Source of the DNA: Actinomycetota bacterium | Lineage (GTDB): Bacteria; Actinomycetota; Actinomycetes; Mycobacteriales; HKI-0501 | Direction of reading: 5' to 3' | Length of the DNA stretch: 59,045 nt | NCBI GenBank assembly: GCA_030840805.1 | Contig: JAVEDU010000015.1 | Location: forward strand, 1 to 59,045 | Part shown: positions 9,842 through 18,209 of the stretch, piece by piece | Layout: each line of letters opens with the position of its first letter | Numbering within the stretch: position 1 is the first letter of the stretch | Notes under the pieces: generated by a model | Told to the model about the DNA's origin: nothing | Databases searched by the model: none | Seen by the model: only the letters and a program-made list of their open reading frames with translations | Translations under genes and position numbers: made by a program

Positions 9842-11251
9842 CTACCTCGGCGGCCGCGGGCGGGAACGTGACGGTGCCGGCCCGACGTGGACCACCTTGG
9901 TGGCGGTCATCTCGTCCAGCAGCTCCGGCCCGTACCCGAAGCACTCCCCACTGGCCCCGCGCGGATGCGCCGCCCCGCCCGGCGCCCCGCCGAACACCGC
10001 GTTCACCTTCACCGTCCCGACCGGCAGCTCCCGCCACGCCCGCTGGACGTGCGCGAGATCCCCGCTGAGGACCACGGCCGCCAGCCCGTACGCCGAGTCG
10101 GCCGCCGCCGCGAGGCCCTCGTCGAACGACCCGACCACCTGGACGGAGGCCACCGGGCCGAACGTCTCCTCCCGCATGACCGCCAGCCCGGGCGAGCAGT
10201 CGGTGAGCACGGTCGCCGGGTAGTACGCCCCGGCGCCCGTCGGCACCACCCCGCCGCACAGCAGCGTCGCGCCCGCGTCGACCGCCTCGGTGACGGCCGC
10301 GTGGACGGCGGCCCGGTGCCGGCGGTCCACCAGCGGCCCGAGCCGGGTGGCCGGGTCGGTGCCCGGCCCCGGGGCGAGCGCGCCGGCCCGGCGTACCAGC
10401 GCGGCGAGGAACTCCGCGGCGATCCCCGCGTGGACGTACACCCGCTCCACGGACGTGCAGATCTGGCCCGCGTTCGCGAAGCAGCCGAGCGCCGCCTGCT
10501 CCGCGGCCCACCCGGGGTCCACGTCGTCGTCCACGAGCAGCGCGTCGCAGCCGCCGTTCTCCCGGATCACCTTGGCACCGGTCTCGACGGCCGCGCGCGC
10601 GATCTCCCGGCCGGTCACGGTCGAGCCGACATGCGCGATCACGTCCACGCCGGAATGGGCCGCGAGCGCCGCACCGGTCGTGCCGTCCCCACTGACGAGC
10701 TCGACGGGCAGGTCGGCGGCGAGCAGCGACGCCAGCAGCATCCCGGTGTGCGGGGCGCGCTCGGACGGCTTGAACACCACCGCGTTGCCGGTGACCAGCG
10801 CCGCGCCCAGCAGGCCGCAGGGCACCGCGACCGGGTCGTTCCACGGGGTGATCGCGGCGACGACTCCCCGTGGCACGGGCACCATGAAGTCGGTGGCATC
10901 CCAGCCCCCGAGCAGCGTCCGTCCACGGTGGACCGGCCCCAGCTCGGCGTACTGGCGCAGTGTCCCCACCCCGGCGTCCACCCCACCGCGGGCGTCGGCG
11001 AGCGGCTTGCCCATCTCCCGGGTGGTGAGCAGCGCGAGGCCGTCCGCGGCGGCCGCCACGCGGTCGGCGGCGGCGGCGAGCCGGGCCCCGCGCTCGGCGG
11101 CCGGGGTGCGGGCCCAGGCCGCCGCCGCGGCGCGAGCCGAACGGACCGCGAGGTCCACGTCGGCGGCCCCGGCGACCGGGACCGAGCCGACGACGGAGCC
11201 GTCGGCGGGGTCGAGCACGGTCACGACGGGACGGGCCACGGTCTCGGTCAC
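9842..11251 (-). CDS. NAD(P)-dependent aldehyde dehydrogenase
   Basis: This 469-residue enzyme of the ALDH superfamily should oxidise an aldehyde to the acid. Key residues are present: ITPWNDP with Asn138, the cofactor lysine in FKPSE (Lys161), GSTVTG (Rossmann loop), the general base in RENGG (Glu231, normally ELGG) and the nucleophile in AGQICTS (Cys265), then EETFGPV. The ELGGK consensus is altered to RENGGCD, so it belongs to a divergent subgroup whose substrate cannot be assigned. The GTG start at 11251 has AGGGAGG upstream. It is divergent from the quinone oxidoreductase gene and convergent with DUF2630. Confidence 0.9.
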   Translation of the reverse strand: MTETVARPVVTVLDPADGSVVGSVPVAGAADVDLAVRSARAAAAAWARTPAAERGARLAAAADRVAAAADGLALLTTREMGKPLADARGGVDAGVGTLRQYAELGPVHRGRTLLGGWDATDFMVPVPRGVVAAITPWNDPVAVPCGLLGAALVTGNAVVFKPSERAPHTGMLLASLLAADLPVELVSGDGTTGAALAAHSGVDVIAHVGSTVTGREIARAAVETGAKVIRENGGCDALLVDDDVDPGWAAEQAALGCFANAGQICTSVERVYVHAGIAAEFLAALVRRAGALAPGPGTDPATRLGPLVDRRHRAAVHAAVTEAVDAGATLLCGGVVPTGAGAYYPATVLTDCSPGLAVMREETFGPVASVQVVGSFDEGLAAAADSAYGLAAVVLSGDLAHVQRAWRELPVGTVKVNAVFGGAPGGAAHPRGASGECFGYGPELLDEMTATKVVHVGPAPSRSRPRPPR

Positions 11252-11325
11252 GGGGGACCTCCCTCACTCGCCGGTGGCCCTATCCCCGGTCGCGCGGGTC
11301 AAACCCCGGCCAATACTGTCGGGCC

Positions 11326-12300
11326 ATGCATGCGATCGTGATCCGAGAGCCGGGCGGTCCGGAAGTGCTGGAGTGGGCGGAGGTCCCCGACCCCGTACCG
11401 GGTTCGGGCGAGGTGCTGATCGACGTCGTCGCGTCGGCGGTCAACCGGGCCGACATCATGCAGCGGCAGGGCCACTACCCGCCACCGCCGGGCGCACCCG
11501 ACACCCCCGGCCTGGAGTGCTCCGGCCGGATCGCCGAGCTGGGGCGCGGCGTGACGGGCTGGAAGGTCGGCGACGAGGTGTGCGCGCTGCTCTCCGGCGG
11601 CGGGTACGCCGAGAAGGCCGTCGCGCCGGCCGGCCAGCTCCTGCCGGTGCCGCGCGGGGTCGAGCTGCACGAGGCCGCGGCACTGCCCGAGGCGGCCTGC
11701 ACCGTGTGGTCGAACGTCTTCGACATCGCGCACCTGAGCCCCGGCGAGATCCTGCTGGTGCACGGCGGCGCGTCGGGCATCGGGACGTTCGCGATCCAGC
11801 TGACCACCGCGTACGGCGCCCGGGTGTTCACCACCGCGAGCAAGGTCAAGCACGACCGGCTGCTGGCGTACGGCGCGGACCGGGCGATCGACTACCGCAC
11901 CGAGGACTTCGCCGAGATCGTCGCGAGCGAGACCGGCGGGTACGGCGCCGACGTGGTGCTGGACAACATGGGCGCCAAGTACCTCGCGAAGAACATCGAC
12001 GTCCTGGCCCGAAACGGCCGGCTGATGACGATCGGCCTGCAGGGCGGCCGCAAGGCCGAGCTCGACCTCTCGGCGCTGCTCGGAAAGTGCGGCAGCGTCA
12101 CCGCGACGAGCCTGCGGTCCCGACCGGCCGCCGAGAAGGCGCGGATCGTCACGGACGTCCGCGAGAACGTCTGGCCCCTGATCGAGGCCGACAAGGTGCG
12201 GCCGGTGGTCGACCGCGCCTTCGCGATGCAGGACGCGGCCGAGGCGCACCGCTACCTCGACTCCGGCGACCACATCGGCAAGGTGCTGCTGGTCCGCTGA
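11326..12300 (+). CDS. NAD(P)H-quinone oxidoreductase, PIG3/zinc-independent MDR family
   Basis: This 324-residue medium-chain reductase starts MHAIVIREPGGPEVL and has the family segments VNRADIMQRQGHYPPPPG, TPGLECSG, LPEAACTVWSNVF and the cofactor loop VHGGASGIGTFAIQL, all typical of PIG3-like quinone oxidoreductases. The structural and catalytic zinc cysteines of alcohol dehydrogenases are absent. It likely reduces quinones or enals with NADPH. The start is ATG 11326, six bases after a TACTGT box (11314-11319) without a ribosome binding site, so probably leaderless. The last 49 bp overlap the 3' end of the DUF1707 gene on the other strand. Confidence 0.92.
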   Translation: MHAIVIREPGGPEVLEWAEVPDPVPGSGEVLIDVVASAVNRADIMQRQGHYPPPPGAPDTPGLECSGRIAELGRGVTGWKVGDEVCALLSGGGYAEKAVAPAGQLLPVPRGVELHEAAALPEAACTVWSNVFDIAHLSPGEILLVHGGASGIGTFAIQLTTAYGARVFTTASKVKHDRLLAYGADRAIDYRTEDFAEIVASETGGYGADVVLDNMGAKYLAKNIDVLARNGRLMTIGLQGGRKAELDLSALLGKCGSVTATSLRSRPAAEKARIVTDVRENVWPLIEADKVRPVVDRAFAMQDAAEAHRYLDSGDHIGKVLLVR

Positions 12301-12734
12301 CGCCGGACGCGGCGGGCGTAGGTCAGCACGCCGAGCCACAGGAACGCCAGCGGGAACGCCGGCCAGAACCCGGGTGGCTCGTGGTTGCCGAGCGCCCACC
12401 CGCCGAGCAGGAGCAGCGACACCACGAGGATGCTCCCGCGGTGCCGGCGGAGCCCGGTCCGCGCCGCGCCGCGGGCGTCCGGGGCGCCCGCCAGCAGACG
12501 GCGCCCGTGGTCGGGCAGGTCGGCCGTGAGCGGCACGAGCTCGGCGCGGGTGCGGGAGCCGTACACCCGGGCCAGCCGATCGTCGACCTCGGCGAGCGTC
12601 AGCATGCCGGCGCCCGCGGCGAGGTTGAGGACCCGGGCGACGGTCTCCCGCTCGTCGTCGGACGCCCGGACCGCGACGGGTTCGTCGGGCGGCCCGGTGT
12701 ACCCCGGGCCGGTCGGTACGCCGGGACGGTCCAT
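12252..12734 (-). CDS. DUF1707 (SHOCT-like) membrane-anchored protein
   Basis: This 160-residue protein has a Pro/Gly-rich start, then VRASDDERETVARVL and LTLAEVDDRLARVYGSRTRAEL, the DUF1707 signature found in many actinobacterial membrane proteins. After a basic linker come two hydrophobic segments (SILVVSLLLLGGWALG and WPAFPLAFLWLGVLTY) and a basic tail. ATG 12734 is chosen over GTG 12746 because GGAGG lies five bases before the ATG. It follows the MarR gene on the same strand after 33 bp and may be co-transcribed. Its end overlaps the oxidoreductase gene by 49 bp. The function is unknown. Confidence 0.82.
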   Translation of the reverse strand: MDRPGVPTGPGYTGPPDEPVAVRASDDERETVARVLNLAAGAGMLTLAEVDDRLARVYGSRTRAELVPLTADLPDHGRRLLAGAPDARGAARTGLRRHRGSILVVSLLLLGGWALGNHEPPGFWPAFPLAFLWLGVLTYARRVRRQRTSSTLPMWSPESR

Positions 12735-12767
12735 GGTGGCCTCCACGTCGGTGGCCTGATTACGTCG

Positions 12768-13298
12768 TTACAACTGTGACCCCGTTACGGGGCCGTCGCA
12801 AGTACCTGCCCGACGTATCGCGTCGCTGATCCGACCGAGCGCGGCGACGTCCTCCGGCGTGAGCGGGTCGAACAGCTGACGGCGTACCGCACCGACATGC
12901 CCGGGCGCCGCGGCGACGAGAGCCGCGAACCCCGCGTCGGTCAGGATCGCCCACTGTCCGCGCCGGTCCGCCGGGTCGGCCTGCCGCCGGACCCAGCCGC
13001 GCTCCTCCAGCCGGGCGACCGCATGCGAGAGCCGGCTGCGCGAGGAGGACAGCGAGTCGGCGAGCTCGCTCATCCGCATGGTGCGGTCGGCCGTCTCGGA
13101 GAGCCGGACGAGGATCTCGTAGTAGGCGTGCGGCATCCCCGCGTCCGCCTGGAGCTCCCGGTCGAGGGCGTCGAAGAGCAGCCGCGACGCCTCCAGGAAG
13201 GATCGCCAGACCCGCTGCTCGCCCGCGTCGAGCCACCGCACCGGCTCGTCCGGGTCGGGCTTCTCTGCGGTCGGCGTGGCGGAGTGGTTTGCGGTCAT
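12768..13298 (-). CDS. MarR-family transcriptional regulator
   Basis: This 176-residue protein carries a winged helix of the MarR type: EILVRLSETADRTMRMSELAD, SSSRSRLSHAVARLEERGWVRR and the wing DPADRRGQWAILTDAG. It should bind palindromic DNA as a dimer and release it on a phenolic or oxidant ligand. It is transcribed away from the VOC-YceI pair; a TTGAG-GT-CTCAA palindrome lies between them at 13317-13328 and is the likely operator. The ATG at 13298 is supported by where homology starts rather than by a strong ribosome binding site. Confidence 0.9.
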   Translation of the reverse strand: MTANHSATPTAEKPDPDEPVRWLDAGEQRVWRSFLEASRLLFDALDRELQADAGMPHAYYEILVRLSETADRTMRMSELADSLSSSRSRLSHAVARLEERGWVRRQADPADRRGQWAILTDAGFAALVAAAPGHVGAVRRQLFDPLTPEDVAALGRISDAIRRAGTCDGPVTGSQL

Positions 13299-13316
13299 CA
13301 GGTGTCCCGGGAATGA

Positions 13317-13328
13317 TTGAGGTCTCAA
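13317..13328. promoter_or_regulatory. Candidate MarR operator
   Basis: A perfect 5-2-5 inverted repeat, TTGAG-GT-CTCAA, sits 18 bp upstream of the marR start and 85 bp upstream of the VOC start. Its position and TTGA/TCAA symmetry fit a MarR dimer site. Binding is inferred. Confidence 0.55.
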
Positions 13329-13413
13329 CGAGCTTACAGGAAGCGACAGCGCGGTCGAACGCTCGACGGTTTCGTCGGGGCGCCCGCCCACGACCCAGCG
13401 TCCGGAGGACATC

Positions 13414-13941
13414 ATGGGTATCCACCGACTCAACCACGCCGTGCTGTACGTACGCGACATTCGCCGCAGCGTGGCGTTCTACCAGGACGTCCTGGGCTTT
13501 CGGGTCATCCCCATGACGCCGGACGGCTTCGGCGGCGCCGCGTTCCTCCAGGCCCCGGACTCCAGCAACGACCACGACCTGGGCCTGTTCGAGATCGGCG
13601 CCGCCGCCGGCGCCTCCGGTGCCGGCCGCTCCACCGTCGGCCTGTACCACCTGGCGTGGGAGGTCGAGACGCTCGCGGACCTGGAGAACCTGATGGTCGC
13701 CCTCGCCAACGCGGGTGCTCTCGTCGGTTCCTCGGACCACGGCACGACCAAGAGCCTGTACGGCCGGGACCCCGACGGCCTCGAGTTCGAGATCGCCTGG
13801 ATCATCCCCGCCGACCTGCTCGACGACGAGGCCCGCGCGGCCCGCAAGAGCATCCGGCCGCTCGACCTCGGCCGCGAGAAGGCCCGGTACGGCGAGCACA
13901 CCCGCGGTGGCGTCGGGATCTCCATCCCCGCGGCGCGCTGA
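13414..13941 (+). CDS. VOC-family (glyoxalase/extradiol dioxygenase-like) metalloenzyme
   Basis: This 175-residue protein has two vicinal-oxygen-chelate modules. Candidate metal ligands are His8 in LNHAVLYVRD, the His of LYHLAWEV (about residue 80) and the Glu of DGLEFEIAW (about residue 123), so the metal site looks intact. The motif DPDGLEFE is typical of catechol 2,3-dioxygenase-like proteins. The ATG at 13414 follows GGAGG at 13404-13408. Divergent from marR and 55 bp before yceI, it may handle an electrophile or aromatic that the MarR protein senses; that role is inferred. Confidence 0.87.
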   Translation: MGIHRLNHAVLYVRDIRRSVAFYQDVLGFRVIPMTPDGFGGAAFLQAPDSSNDHDLGLFEIGAAAGASGAGRSTVGLYHLAWEVETLADLENLMVALANAGALVGSSDHGTTKSLYGRDPDGLEFEIAWIIPADLLDDEARAARKSIRPLDLGREKARYGEHTRGGVGISIPAAR

Positions 13942-13996
13942 GGATCCCCGTACCGTCCACTCTGCCGTCACCACATTCCCAGGAGGACCCCCGCTC

Positions 13997-14578
13997 ATGA
14001 CCGATTTCGACACCGCACCCACCACCGCGATCGAGGACCTGTCCGGTGACTACGAGTTCGACATCGCCCACACCCGGATCGGGTTCGCCGCCCGGCACGC
14101 GATGGTGACCTCGGTGCGCGGCGCGTTCAACGAGTTCGAGGGCACCGCGCACCTCGACGCCGCGGACCTGTCCAGGTCCAGCGCGCGGGTCGTGCTCAAG
14201 GTCGCCAGCATCGACACCGGCAGCGAGCAGCGCGACGGTCACCTGCGGTCGGCGGACTTCTTCGACGTGGAGACGTACCCGGAGACGACCTTCGTCGCCA
14301 CCGGCTTCGAGCGGGTGGACGACGAGGAGTTCCGCGTCACGGGAGACCTCACCGTCAAGGACGTGACGAAGCCGGTCACCGTGGACCTCACGTTCAACGG
14401 CTCGGCGAGGGACCCGTTCGGCAACCTCCGCGCCGGCTTCGAGGGCACCGCCACCGTCAACCGCAAGGACTGGGGCCTCACCTGGAACGCCGCGCTGGAG
14501 ACCGGCGGGTTCCTGGTCAGCGACAAGATCAAGCTCGAGTTCGACGTCTCCGCGGTGAAGCTCACGGCGTCCGCCTGA
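13997..14578 (+). CDS. YceI-family lipid-binding protein, cytoplasmic form
   Basis: This 193-residue protein matches YceI: YEFDIAHTRIGFAARH, SVRGAFNEFEG, SADFFDVETYPETTF, GDLTVKDVTKPVTVDL and the late WGLTWNAALETGGFLVSDKIKLEFD. The fold is a lipocalin-like barrel that holds polyisoprenoid lipids. No signal peptide is present, as in many actinobacterial homologues. AGGAGGA (13981-13987) precedes the ATG by nine bases. It is probably co-transcribed with the VOC gene and controlled by the MarR regulator, and ends in a strong terminator. Confidence 0.92.
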   Translation: MTDFDTAPTTAIEDLSGDYEFDIAHTRIGFAARHAMVTSVRGAFNEFEGTAHLDAADLSRSSARVVLKVASIDTGSEQRDGHLRSADFFDVETYPETTFVATGFERVDDEEFRVTGDLTVKDVTKPVTVDLTFNGSARDPFGNLRAGFEGTATVNRKDWGLTWNAALETGGFLVSDKIKLEFDVSAVKLTASA

Positions 14579-14592
14579 GCCCATCAGGCGAT

Positions 14593-14624
14593 CGAGGCCG
14601 GGCACCGTCTGGTGCCCGGCCTCG
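14593..14624 (+). terminator. Hairpin terminator after yceI
   Basis: A perfect 14-bp GC-rich stem (14593-14606 with 14611-14624) closes a GTCT loop 14 bases after the yceI stop. Confidence 0.8.
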
Positions 14625-14692
14625 CGGCGTCCGGACTCATTCCCGCTCCCGCCGAGGGGGCGACGACCGACGCCATGCGCGATGATGGCCCG

Positions 14693-15304
14693 ATGGCAGA
14701 CGAGCAGAACCGCCGGCAGAGCGCGGATGGTGACCGCCCGCAGGTCGTCGTCGTGGGGCCGGACGGCACCCCGATCGACATGGCGGACGTCGATCCCGGT
14801 GACGAGGTGGCCGAGGTCGAGGAGAACGTCGACAGCGACCCGGCCCGGCTCATCGAGGAACCCGCGAAGGTCATGCGGATCGGCAGCATGGTGAAGCAGC
14901 TGCTGGAGGAGGTGCGCGCCGCGCCGATGGACGAGGCCGGGCGCGGCCGCCTCCGCGAGATCCACTCCCGGTCCATCGCCGAGCTCGAGGACGGGCTCGC
15001 ACCCGAGCTGCGCGAGGAGCTGGAACGGATCACGCTGCCGTTCGGCGACGGCATCCCGACCGAGGCGGAGATCCGGATCGCCCAGGCACAGCTCGTCGGC
15101 TGGCTGGAGGGGCTGTTCCACGGCATCCAGGCGGCCGTGGTCGCCCAGCAGATGGCGGCCCGGATGCAGCTCGAGCAGATGCGCGGCGGCGGCCGGCCGG
15201 CCCTCCCGCCGGGGATGATGCGGCCCGGCGGAATGGGCGGTCCCGGCGGACCCCCGGAGGGCGAGAACGACCACCCGTCGCACGGGACCGGTCAGTACCT
15301 GTAG
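14693..15304 (+). CDS. bpa: Bacterial proteasome activator Bpa (PafE)
   Basis: This 203-residue protein matches mycobacterial Bpa/PafE, an ATP-independent ring that opens the 20S proteasome for unfolded substrates. The core EEPAKVMRIGSMVKQLLEEVR, ELEDGLAPELREELERITLPF and EAEIRIAQAQLVGWLEGLFHG is the four-helix family domain; the C-terminus HGTGQYL is the proteasome-docking tail. The N-terminal ~45 residues are acidic and likely disordered, and a Gly/Met/Pro-rich linker precedes the tail. ATG 14693 lies six bases after a GATGAT box and may be leaderless; ATG 14675 in the same frame is an alternative. The proteasome genes themselves are not in the window. Confidence 0.94.
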   Translation: MADEQNRRQSADGDRPQVVVVGPDGTPIDMADVDPGDEVAEVEENVDSDPARLIEEPAKVMRIGSMVKQLLEEVRAAPMDEAGRGRLREIHSRSIAELEDGLAPELREELERITLPFGDGIPTEAEIRIAQAQLVGWLEGLFHGIQAAVVAQQMAARMQLEQMRGGGRPALPPGMMRPGGMGGPGGPPEGENDHPSHGTGQYL

Positions 15305-15319
15305 GCCCTCACCGGCCGT

Positions 15320-15377
15320 TGATCATGGGGTTTTCGGCACGGCACGCCGGCCGTGTCTGCCGAAGACCCCATGATCA
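15320..15377. repeat. Dispersed palindromic element, copy 1
   Basis: Two 20-base arms (15320-15339 and 15358-15377) pair with one G-U wobble; the left arm begins TGATCATGGGG. Inside is a small CACG/CGTG hairpin. It lies between the convergent bpa and HAD genes and can act as a bidirectional terminator. Its last three bases are the stop codon of the HAD gene. A second, diverged copy is at 26237-26294. Confidence 0.8.
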
Positions 15378-16235
15378 GTTCGGGGTGGGGTGCGTCGGGG
15401 CGGTCGCGGTCGCGGTCGCGGTCGCCAGCAGCGTCTCCAGGTGCGCGGCGACCCCGTCGTCGTCGTTCCGCGTCGTCTCGCCCCGCGCCGCCGCCCGCGC
15501 CGCGGCATGCGCGTTCCCGACCGCGACCGAGCGGCCCGCCCACGCGAGCATCGGGATGTCGTTCGGCATGTCCCCGAACGCGACCACGTCGGCCGCCGCC
15601 ACGCCGTACCGCTCGGCCAGGTAGGCCAGTCCCGTCGCCTTCGTGACTCCCGCCGCCGAGATCTCCACCAGTCCGACGAAGCTGGAGTGGGTCGGCGTGG
15701 CCAGCCCGTCGATCGCGGCATCGGCCCGGGCGAGCAGGACGTCGGCGTCGGTGTCGGGCAGCCGGGCGAGGAGCTTCGGGACCGGGCGGGACACCACCTC
15801 CTCGTACGAGCCGCTCCGCACCTCCGGCCGCGAGTCGTCCAGCCGGGTCGGGTACGCCTCCTCCCGGACGAGCGAGTCCCCGTACTCCGCCGCGAACGTG
15901 ATGCCCGGCACCGCCTCCCGCAGCCGTCGGGTCACCTCGACCAGCGCGTCGCACTCGATGGGCCACTCGGCGAGGATCTCCCCGGTCGCCGGGTCGAGGA
16001 CCACCGCGCCGTTCGCACAGACCACCGGACCGCGGAACCCGGTCTGCTCCAGCACCGGCGCCATCCACCGCGACGGGCGCCCGGTCACCATCACGAACGG
16101 CACCCCGTATCCGGCGAGCGCGTCGAGGGCCGCGATCGTCCGCGCAGACACGCTGAGATCGCTGCGGAGGAGGGTTCCGTCGAGGTCGCTGGCCACCAGG
16201 CCGGGCAGGTCACGGGGTCGGGTCACACATCCCAT
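15375..16235 (-). CDS. HAD-superfamily Cof-type sugar/nucleotide phosphatase
   Basis: This 286-residue Cof/IIB-type HAD hydrolase has motif I ASDLDGTLLRSD with nucleophile Asp17 and acid Asp19, motif II MVTGRPSRW, and the late GVTKATGLAYLAERYG and AFGDMPNDIPMLAWAG (motifs III and IV). Such enzymes dephosphorylate sugar phosphates or flavin precursors; the substrate is unknown. ATG 16235 or GTG 16226 could be the start. The C-terminal tail is a low-complexity ATATATAPTHP run. Its stop codon lies in the palindromic repeat. It is divergent from the LLM oxidoreductase with only 21 bp between the starts. Confidence 0.9.
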   Translation of the reverse strand: MGCVTRPRDLPGLVASDLDGTLLRSDLSVSARTIAALDALAGYGVPFVMVTGRPSRWMAPVLEQTGFRGPVVCANGAVVLDPATGEILAEWPIECDALVEVTRRLREAVPGITFAAEYGDSLVREEAYPTRLDDSRPEVRSGSYEEVVSRPVPKLLARLPDTDADVLLARADAAIDGLATPTHSSFVGLVEISAAGVTKATGLAYLAERYGVAAADVVAFGDMPNDIPMLAWAGRSVAVGNAHAAARAAARGETTRNDDDGVAAHLETLLATATATATAPTHPTPN

Positions 16236-16256
16236 CTTTACCGTAGCCTCGGAGCC

Positions 16257-17144
16257 ATGCGCTTCGGGGTCGTCTGCCTGCCCACCGACCCGTGGCTCCA
16301 GTGGCGGCGGCGCGCCGAACATCTCGAGGTTCTCGGGTACGACCACCTGTGGACCTACGACCACCTGTCCTGGCGGCACTACGTCGACGGACCGTGGCAC
16401 GCCTCCCTCCCGCTCCTGACCGCCACGGCCGCCGTGACCTCCCGCATCCGCCTCGGGACGCTGGTCAGCTCGCCGAACTTCCGGCACCCGGTCACGCTCG
16501 CCAAGGACGCGATGACGCTCGACGAGATCTCCGCCGGCCGGCTCACGCTGGGCATCGGCTCCGGCGGCACCGGGTTCGACGCGCGGACGCTCGGCGGGGA
16601 GCCGTGGCCGCCGAGCGAACGCGGCGAGCGCTTCGCCGAGTTCGTCGAGCTGCTCGACCGGTTGCTGCGGGAGCCCAGCACCACCTGGTCCGGCCGTTAC
16701 TACGCGGCGCACGAGGCCCGGATGATCCCCGGCAGCGTCCAGCGGCCCCGGGTCCCGCTGGCCGTCGCGGCGGCCGGTCCGCGGGCCCTGGCCCTCGCCG
16801 CGCGGTACGGCGACGCCTGGGTGACGTTCGGTGACCCGAAGGCCGCCGAGCCGACCCCGGAGCACACCGCCCGGGCCGTCCGCGAACAGCTCGCCCGACT
16901 GGAGGACGAGTGCGAACGGATCAGCCGGGACCCCGCCGAGATCGACCGGATCCTCCTCGCCGGCAACACGCCGGAGCGGCCACTGTCGAGTGTGGACGCG
17001 TTCGGTGAGTTCGCGACGCGGTACCGCGAGCTCGGCATCACCGATCTCGTCGTCCACCACCCGCGACACGACGACCCACAGTGGAACGACGCACCGGACA
17101 TCCTGGACAAAATTGCCGCCGAGGTGCTCCCGGCCCTGCGCTGA
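16257..17144 (+). CDS. LLM-class (F420-dependent) oxidoreductase
   Basis: This 295-residue TIM-barrel protein of the luciferase-like family starts MRFGVVCLP and has YDHLWTYDHLSWR, SRIRLGTLVSSPNFRHPVTLAKDAMTLDEIS, LTLGIGSGGTGFDA and VPLAVAAAGPRALALAARYGDAWVTFG. In actinomycetes these enzymes generally use coenzyme F420 for hydride transfer; the substrate is not predictable. A TAGCCT box (16244-16249) lies seven bases before the ATG, with no clear ribosome binding site, so the mRNA is probably leaderless. Confidence 0.9.
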   Translation: MRFGVVCLPTDPWLQWRRRAEHLEVLGYDHLWTYDHLSWRHYVDGPWHASLPLLTATAAVTSRIRLGTLVSSPNFRHPVTLAKDAMTLDEISAGRLTLGIGSGGTGFDARTLGGEPWPPSERGERFAEFVELLDRLLREPSTTWSGRYYAAHEARMIPGSVQRPRVPLAVAAAGPRALALAARYGDAWVTFGDPKAAEPTPEHTARAVREQLARLEDECERISRDPAEIDRILLAGNTPERPLSSVDAFGEFATRYRELGITDLVVHHPRHDDPQWNDAPDILDKIAAEVLPALR

Positions 17145-17195
17145 GCCACGGCATGATGCCGTTCTGTGACGACACGTACCCAATCGGGTGAACGC

Positions 17196-17226
17196 TTGCG
17201 ATATGGGGGATTCCGCCGCCTAGGAT
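17196..17226 (+). promoter_or_regulatory. Candidate promoter for tandem VOC genes
   Basis: TTGCGA (17196-17201) and TAGGAT (17221-17226) are separated by 19 bp, 52 bp before the first VOC start codon. The spacing is slightly long but acceptable for a housekeeping sigma factor. Confidence 0.45.
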
Positions 17227-17277
17227 TCGCCCCGGCGCGGGAGCACAACGCGTCTCCACGGGGACAGAGGAGCAGTG

Positions 17278-17718
17278 ATGGGACGTCCGGTCCAGTTCGA
17301 GATCCAGGCAGTCGAGCCGGAGCGGATGGAAGCCTTCTACACCGCCGTGTTCGGCTGGCAGTTCCGGCGGTACGGCGGCTACAGCCTCGCCCGGACCGGT
17401 GACCGCGAGTCGCCGGGCATCGACGGGGCGCTGATGCTGCGGCAGGGCGGCGTGCCGTCCGAGGTGGCCGCCAACTCGATCGTCCTCACCGTGACCGTGG
17501 ACCTCCTCGACACCGCGCTGACCACCGCAGGGCAGTGGGGCGGCGCGGTGCACCAGTACCCGTTCCGCGTACCGGGCTCGGGCTGGCTCGCGTACGTCAC
17601 CGACCCGGAGCTGAACAAGATCGGTGTCCTCCAGCCGACCTCACAGCCGATCCCGATCGGCGGCATCGGGGCCCGCAGCTACGACAACAGCACCAGCGGG
17701 ACCTGGAGCCCCTGGTAG
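17278..17718 (+). CDS. VOC-family protein (first of a tandem pair)
   Basis: This 146-residue single-domain glyoxalase/bleomycin-resistance-type protein has the motifs GRPVQFEIQAVEPERMEAFY, VFGWQFRRYGGYSL, ESPGIDGALM, FRVPGSGWLAYVTDPELNKIGVLQP. The usual metal-ligand histidine of the first strand is replaced (QFEI), and the closing Glu position reads NKIGVLQ. Metal binding is therefore doubtful. ATG 17278 is preferred over GTG 17275 because GAGGAG (17267-17272) is five bases upstream. The neighbour 82 bp downstream is a clear paralogue. Confidence 0.83.
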   Translation: MGRPVQFEIQAVEPERMEAFYTAVFGWQFRRYGGYSLARTGDRESPGIDGALMLRQGGVPSEVAANSIVLTVTVDLLDTALTTAGQWGGAVHQYPFRVPGSGWLAYVTDPELNKIGVLQPTSQPIPIGGIGARSYDNSTSGTWSPW

Positions 17719-17800
17719 GTCGGCGCGCTGTCGGCTTCCGGGTGCAGACTCGCCGGCACCCGGCCGCACGATCCGCCGCCGACACGACCCGGGAGGGCCC

Positions 17801-18187
17801 ATGCGCCGACCAGTCCACTTCGAGATCCACGCCGACGACCCCGAGCGCGCGGTCGAGTTCTACACCGTGGTGTTCGGCTGGGACTTCCAGCGGTGGGGCG
17901 AGCTGGAGTACTGGGTCGCCACCACCGGCGACCGGGGGGCGCCGGGGATCGACGGGGCCGTCCTGCCGCGCCGGGGGTCCGCCCCGGCGGTCGGCGGGCC
18001 GGTCAACGCGTACGTCTGCACGATCGACGTCCCGGACCTGACCGCCACGATCGAGGCGGCGACCCGTCGGGGCGCCGAGGTACGGCTGCCGCGGTTCGCG
18101 GTACCGGGGGTGGGCTGGCAGGCCTACCTCGCGGACACCGAGGGGAACCTGATCGGTGTCCTGCAGGCGGACTCCGCGGCGGCGTGA
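17801..18187 (+). CDS. VOC-family protein (second of a tandem pair)
   Basis: This 128-residue paralogue of the preceding protein shares RRPVHFEIHADDPERAVEFY, VVFGWDFQRWG, GAPGIDGAVLPRRG, FAVPGVGWQAYLADTEGNLIGVLQ. Unlike its neighbour it keeps a histidine in the first strand (VHFEI), so it could still bind a metal. GGGAGGG lies three bases before the ATG. The pair likely arose by tandem duplication; roles are unknown, but antibiotic sequestration or small-molecule isomerisation are typical for the family. Confidence 0.83.
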   Translation: MRRPVHFEIHADDPERAVEFYTVVFGWDFQRWGELEYWVATTGDRGAPGIDGAVLPRRGSAPAVGGPVNAYVCTIDVPDLTATIEAATRRGAEVRLPRFAVPGVGWQAYLADTEGNLIGVLQADSAAA

Positions 18188-18209
18188 GCGCGGCGGCGCG
18201 GTGGGTCGG

